Assembly: GCA_965201045.1 (NCBI GenBank)
Contig: OZ241746.1
Span: forward strand, 620,001-684,000
From: JAPORK01 sp026710285
GTDB lineage: Bacteria > Pseudomonadota > Gammaproteobacteria > Pseudomonadales > Endozoicomonadaceae
DNA: 64,000 nucleotides
Reading direction: 5' to 3'
In this document: piece by piece, positions 60,713 to 64,000 of the stretch
Layout: each line of letters begins with the position of its first letter
Position numbering within the stretch: the first letter of the stretch is position 1
The notes under the pieces: model-generated
What the model was told of the DNA's origin: nothing
The model's database searches: none
The model's input: only the letters and a program-made list of their open reading frames with translations
Program-made: the position numbers and the translations under genes

Positions 60713-61908
60713 CCTGCAACAGATGCGCTCATCAAATTAACCAGCATACCTGCCAGAACTGATCGTAATCCTAAACGGGCTACCTCTCCTCTGCGGGATG
60801 GAGCGATACTGCCAATTAATCCAAGCTGAATAGCAATAGAAGCGAAGTTTGCAAAACCGCAGAGTGCAAAAGTCAAAATAGCAGTGGAATGTGGTGACAA
60901 TGGTTGTGCCAAATTAGACATATTCATGTAGGCAATAAACTCATTAATAACTACTTTTTCTCCAATCAGACCACCGGCGACAATTGCCTCATGCCATGGA
61001 ACACCGGTTAACCATGCAACAGGTGCAAACAAATAGCCCAGTATTTGTTGCAGACTCAAACTACTGATTCCAAATAGTTCGCCGGTCCAGCCTAAGATAC
61101 CATTGAGCATTGCTATTAATGAAATAAAGGCGAGCAACATTGCGCCTACGTTAATAGCCAGCGTTACTCCGGCAGAAGCACCCTGCGCTGCTGCATCAAT
61201 AATGCTGGAATGTTTTTCATGCTGAATATCAACAGATTCATCATTTTTATTTTCTGTTTCAGGTATCATCAGCTTAGATATGACCAAAGCACCGGGTGCT
61301 GACATGAAAATGGCGGTAATTAAAAACTTCATTTCAATTCCCATTTTCACATAACCTGCCAGTACAGAACCTGCAACAGTAGACATACCACAGGTTAAAA
61401 TAGTAAACATTTGTGAGCGGGTAAGCCCTTCAATATACGGCTTAATTGCCAAAGGTGACTCACTTTGACCAAGGAACAGATTTGCCACAGCATACATGGA
61501 TTCCACCTGGCTAACTCTCAGTATTTTCCCCAGTAAACCACCAAAGATCCGAATAATAAATTGCATGATTTTTAAGTGGTAAAGCACAGAGAGTAGTGCG
61601 GAAAAAAAGACAATAATACCCAATACATTGATAGCAAAGACAAATCCTGCATGTTGATTACTGACCAAAGGTCCAAATAAAAAATTAATTCCTGTGTTAG
61701 CATAATCGAGTACAGCAGAAAAACCATGCGCCATACTTTCAAATATTGCCCTGCCAGCAGGAATAAATAAAGCCAGCGCCCCAAATGCTATTTGTAGTAA
61801 CAGCGCAAATAAAACTGTTCTCCAGTTAATTGCACTTTTTTTTGATGAACAAAGCCATGCAATAAAAAAAATAACTATGATTCCGAAAATACTTTGCCAC
61901 ATATTCAT
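60688..61908 (-). CDS. nupC: Concentrative nucleoside transporter NupC
   Basis: Inner-membrane nucleoside:cation symporter, 406 residues with around ten membrane segments. Family motifs are [64 protein letters not shown] and [15 protein letters not shown] with its conserved Asn and Glu. It diverges from the small secreted gene at 62187 and fits with deoC in nucleoside uptake and use. Its last residues (SLTP) come from an IS605-type end. Confidence 0.95.
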   Translation of the reverse strand: MNMWQSIFGIIVIFFIAWLCSSKKSAINWRTVLFALLLQIAFGALALFIPAGRAIFESMAHGFSAVLDYANTGINFLFGPLVSNQHAGFVFAINVLGIIVFFSALLSVLYHLKIMQFIIRIFGGLLGKILRVSQVESMYAVANLFLGQSESPLAIKPYIEGLTRSQMFTILTCGMSTVAGSVLAGYVKMGIEMKFLITAIFMSAPGALVISKLMIPETENKNDESVDIQHEKHSSIIDAAAQGASAGVTLAINVGAMLLAFISLIAMLNGILGWTGELFGISSLSLQQILGYLFAPVAWLTGVPWHEAIVAGGLIGEKVVINEFIAYMNMSNLAQPLSPHSTAILTFALCGFANFASIAIQLGLIGSIAPSRRGEVARLGLRSVLAGMLVNLMSASVAGLFLSLTP

Positions 61909-62186
61909 AAAGCTTTAACAGGTCTCTGACTGCAATGTTGAAGAATTTTGCGCCATTATAGCCGAAAAAACAGATCAAAATCTACTAATAATTGATAACA
62001 AAAGTGATTTTAGTTGTTTTGCTGTTTTGTGTGTCTGGTTTTTTACTGTAATCTCAAAAGAAAGCTGTCATTATTTTTGCCTTGGGTTATTGGGAAGTTA
62101 TTATTTGATTATCAAGTATTTACCGATTGATATTATTGTTAAATTACGAAATAATCAGTAATGTTTAATTGAAATGGCAAAACAGC

Positions 62187-62519
62187 ATGAAAAAACTTTT
62201 AATACTTTTATTTCTTGTGTCTGCGCCAGTTTTTGGATATGAACCATGGTATGGTGCTGATTCCGATGGTCAGAACTCTGTTCAGATTTCAGGTAATGAT
62301 ATATTGGATATAACAAAAGGAAACATAATACATCCCTACTTCCCCGATCAATGCATAATAAAACAGATGACCGTAAAAAAGTTCACCCAACAAGATCCTT
62401 CTGATAAACAGTCAGATATAGGTGTTATCTATCTTAAGAACAATGAGACAGGAAAAACCGAAAAATATATTCGGGGAGATACGCCTCGTTATGCCACGAC
62501 TACTCTGGATGACAGATGA
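62187..62519 (+). CDS. Small secreted protein of unknown function, 110 residues
   Basis: ATG 62187 opens a clean signal peptide (MKKLLILLFLVSAPVFGYEP); the frame is open from a TTG 18 bases upstream. The mature 93 residues have one Cys and contain SDIGVIYLKNNETGKTEKYIRGDTPRYAT. No family is recognised. The TGA stop is followed within a few bases by an IS605-type end. Confidence 0.65.
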   Translation: MKKLLILLFLVSAPVFGYEPWYGADSDGQNSVQISGNDILDITKGNIIHPYFPDQCIIKQMTVKKFTQQDPSDKQSDIGVIYLKNNETGKTEKYIRGDTPRYATTTLDDR

Positions 62520-62557
62520 GATTACCCTGCACGCCGTAAAGCCTCGCCCTTCAGGAC
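62520..62557. repeat. IS605-type end flanking a MITE (left half)
   Basis: ACCCTGCACGCCGTAAAGCC TCGCCCTTCAGGAC is the inverse of the right flank at 42741-42779. The matching other half, CTTTAGGGAGGGGAGAATGTCAAA, lies at 62824-62847 beyond the MITE. Confidence 0.7.
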
Positions 62558-62823
62558 CTGTCTCTTAGTCACATTTTTCAGGCTCTGATTTTTATCCTGG
62601 CAGGTTGCTTGCTACTGAATACCAGTCTTTTCGGCATAAACCAGTGGGCTGAGCCTGTCGAAGCCGGATTACTTTTTTCTCCAGGCTTCGACAAGCCCAG
62701 CCAGCGGACATAGTTGTATTGAAATTATACGAAAGCTGATATTATCTGAGTTCACCTGTGCTGATTTGTTCATTCCCCCAGATAATATTAATTTTTATTG
62801 AAATATTTGTGTATAAAAGACAG
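62558..62823. mobile_element. IS50-like MITE, 266 bp, nested in an IS605-type hairpin
   Basis: Left end CTGTCTCTTAGTCACATTTTT, right end ATTTGTGTATAAAAGACAG, with an inner pair GGGCTGAGCCTGTCGAAGCC and GGCTTCGACAAGCCCAGCC. The flanks CTTCAGGAC and CTTTAGGGA retain the hairpin core on both sides. It is closest to the copy at 42483. The remaining 62848-63114 holds no gene. Confidence 0.8.
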
Positions 62824-63114
62824 CTTTAGGGAGGGGAGAATGTCAAATCTGACATGCAGTTGCCAATGGGTTTTAATGAATTGATGACTTGCATTCAGGA
62901 TAAAAAAATTTGCATACCATCTGGTTTCTTTACTACTATCTTTTTGTTTCAGCATAATAAGTTATTGCCAGATATAAGCGATTTTTTCAATATAGATTGA
63001 TAATATCAAAACAATACTTTTTCCAAAACACAAATATCAGCCACATAACAATAATCTAACTTTTAGCATCATTTAAATAGTCATGCCTATCATTTAGCAA
63101 ACGTTGTAAATATT

Positions 63115-64000
63115 ATGTCAAAAAAACAAATAGCATTTGTTATGCGTTTAAAGTATTTCAATCATAAAGTTGTATTCTTATTTATTTCTCTACTTTTTTC
63201 AATAACTCTGTTGGTTATTGAAAAAACTGGTTTTGCACATACCCGGTCAAATCGACTCACAGTTAAATCTGCTTTTTCACATTTGCTGTTACAGAAAAAA
63301 AAACCACAACAACATCTCTCTGTTTCTTCTGCTAATGATAACGATGTATGGTCAAATGCTTTTAATTTTCAAAAATCATGGGGAACAGTTGTAGATCCGC
63401 GGACAGGTGTGCTGATGATCCATTTTAAAGTAGGTAGTCTGTTGAGTAATACAGGTCACGGTCCGGATATCAATTTGCAAATCAACTATAACAGCAATGT
63501 TTTTTCTGACCCTGATGGAATAGGTGCAGGATGGAGTTGGAATCTAACACACTTTAATCTCATCACAAATCAACTGGCAACAGCCGGCGGACAAATTTTT
63601 TGGTTGCATCAAACCGGAAAAGATCACTGGCAACCCTTATATCATAAACTCTACGATATAAAAATCGATGGCGATAAAAGTACACATTTTACATTAACTT
63701 ATGCCAATGGTTTAAGAGAAGTATTGTCACACGAGGGCTATGAAACCCGGCTGGAGCAGCAAAATGGATGGGGTGTTAATTTTATTTATCATCAGGGTAC
63801 ACATTTATTACAATCAATCACCGATGATGAGGGTAATAAAATTACTGTTGACAGAAGTCAGAGCTATCTGGACATCATTAGCCATAAAATCAACGGTAAA
63901 CCAGCAATAATACGTATTGAAAATCATAATGGTAAGCCGGATAAACTGCGTTTCATTTTAACGCATGAGTCTTCAAATCCTGCTATTTATCTAAATTATA
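63115..64000 (+). CDS. Second RHS/YD-repeat protein, N-terminal part (runs off the window)
   Basis: Starts ATG TCA AAA AAA (63115) and stays open to the last base (295 codons). A hydrophobic segment (VVFLFISLLFSITLLVI, residues 19-35) is followed by WSNAFNFQKSWGTVVDPRTG, LLSNTGHGPDINLQINY, DPDGIGAGWSWNLTHFNL and TYANGLREVLSHEGYETRLEQQ. These match the protein at 9420-14921 closely, as paralogues. The YD repeats and tip lie beyond the window. A later in-frame ATG at 63142 is an alternative start. Confidence 0.9.
   Translation, partial: MSKKQIAFVMRLKYFNHKVVFLFISLLFSITLLVIEKTGFAHTRSNRLTVKSAFSHLLLQKKKPQQHLSVSSANDNDVWSNAFNFQKSWGTVVDPRTGVLMIHFKVGSLLSNTGHGPDINLQINYNSNVFSDPDGIGAGWSWNLTHFNLITNQLATAGGQIFWLHQTGKDHWQPLYHKLYDIKIDGDKSTHFTLTYANGLREVLSHEGYETRLEQQNGWGVNFIYHQGTHLLQSITDDEGNKITVDRSQSYLDIISHKINGKPAIIRIENHNGKPDKLRFILTHESSNPAIYLNY

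Overview
The window is an AT-rich stretch of a gammaproteobacterial chromosome that looks host-associated. The core genes (recR, skp-lpxD/fabZ-lpxA-lpxB-rnhB, hda, folC, priA, erpA, sppA, rluC/rne, ilvE, typA, prs, deoC, nupC) resemble Oceanospirillales/Pseudomonas-type homologues. The 16S rRNA is gammaproteobacterial, and an Endozoicomonadaceae-like bacterium is plausible. I could not run a search, so genus is not assigned. Host association is suggested by an RHS giant with a second copy starting at the right edge, a tail-anchored ankyrin-repeat protein, an F-box-like relic, a secreted serpin-like protein, several orphan secreted proteins, an apparently unlinked 16S gene and heavy IS/MITE load.

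Layout. 1-3.7 kb: 3' end of recR, an ISL3 element with a dead transposase, and an intact IS1634 element, both with exact target duplications. 3.8-8.7 kb: envelope operon on the minus strand, with lpxD and fabZ fused into one reading frame; bamA and dnaE, the usual neighbours, are absent. 9.2-14.9 kb: F-box-like relic and the 1833-residue RHS protein. 15-18.3 kb: ankyrin gene and mobile-element debris (group II intron 3' end, transposase fragment) between inverted IS-end-like motifs. 18.6-24.1 kb: hda, a metallo-hydrolase, folC, priA. 24.1-28 kb: repeat- and IS-rich, with one secreted protein. 28-36.1 kb: APC permease, erpA, sppA, rluC, rne. 36.2-37.1 kb: IS605 and IS66 remnants. 37.2-44.3 kb: unknown proteins, MutT/ThiE fusion, ilvE, HU-like protein. 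45-46.9 kb: 16S rRNA with promoter and leader but no 23S. 47-49.3 kb: cutA, typA. 49.4-63 kb: secreted unknowns, an acyl-CoA dehydrogenase/enoyl-CoA hydratase pair, prs, serpin-like gene, deoC, nupC. 63.1-64 kb: second RHS gene, cut by the window edge.

Repeats. At least seven 200-330 bp elements with Tn5/IS50-like termini (CTGTCT...AGACAG) sit inside hairpins of IS200/IS605-type ends, and those ends abut several gene 3' ends. A separate 140-bp inverted-repeat element occurs at least three times. These repeats explain most of the non-coding DNA. No CRISPR array, tRNA or 23S gene was recognised.
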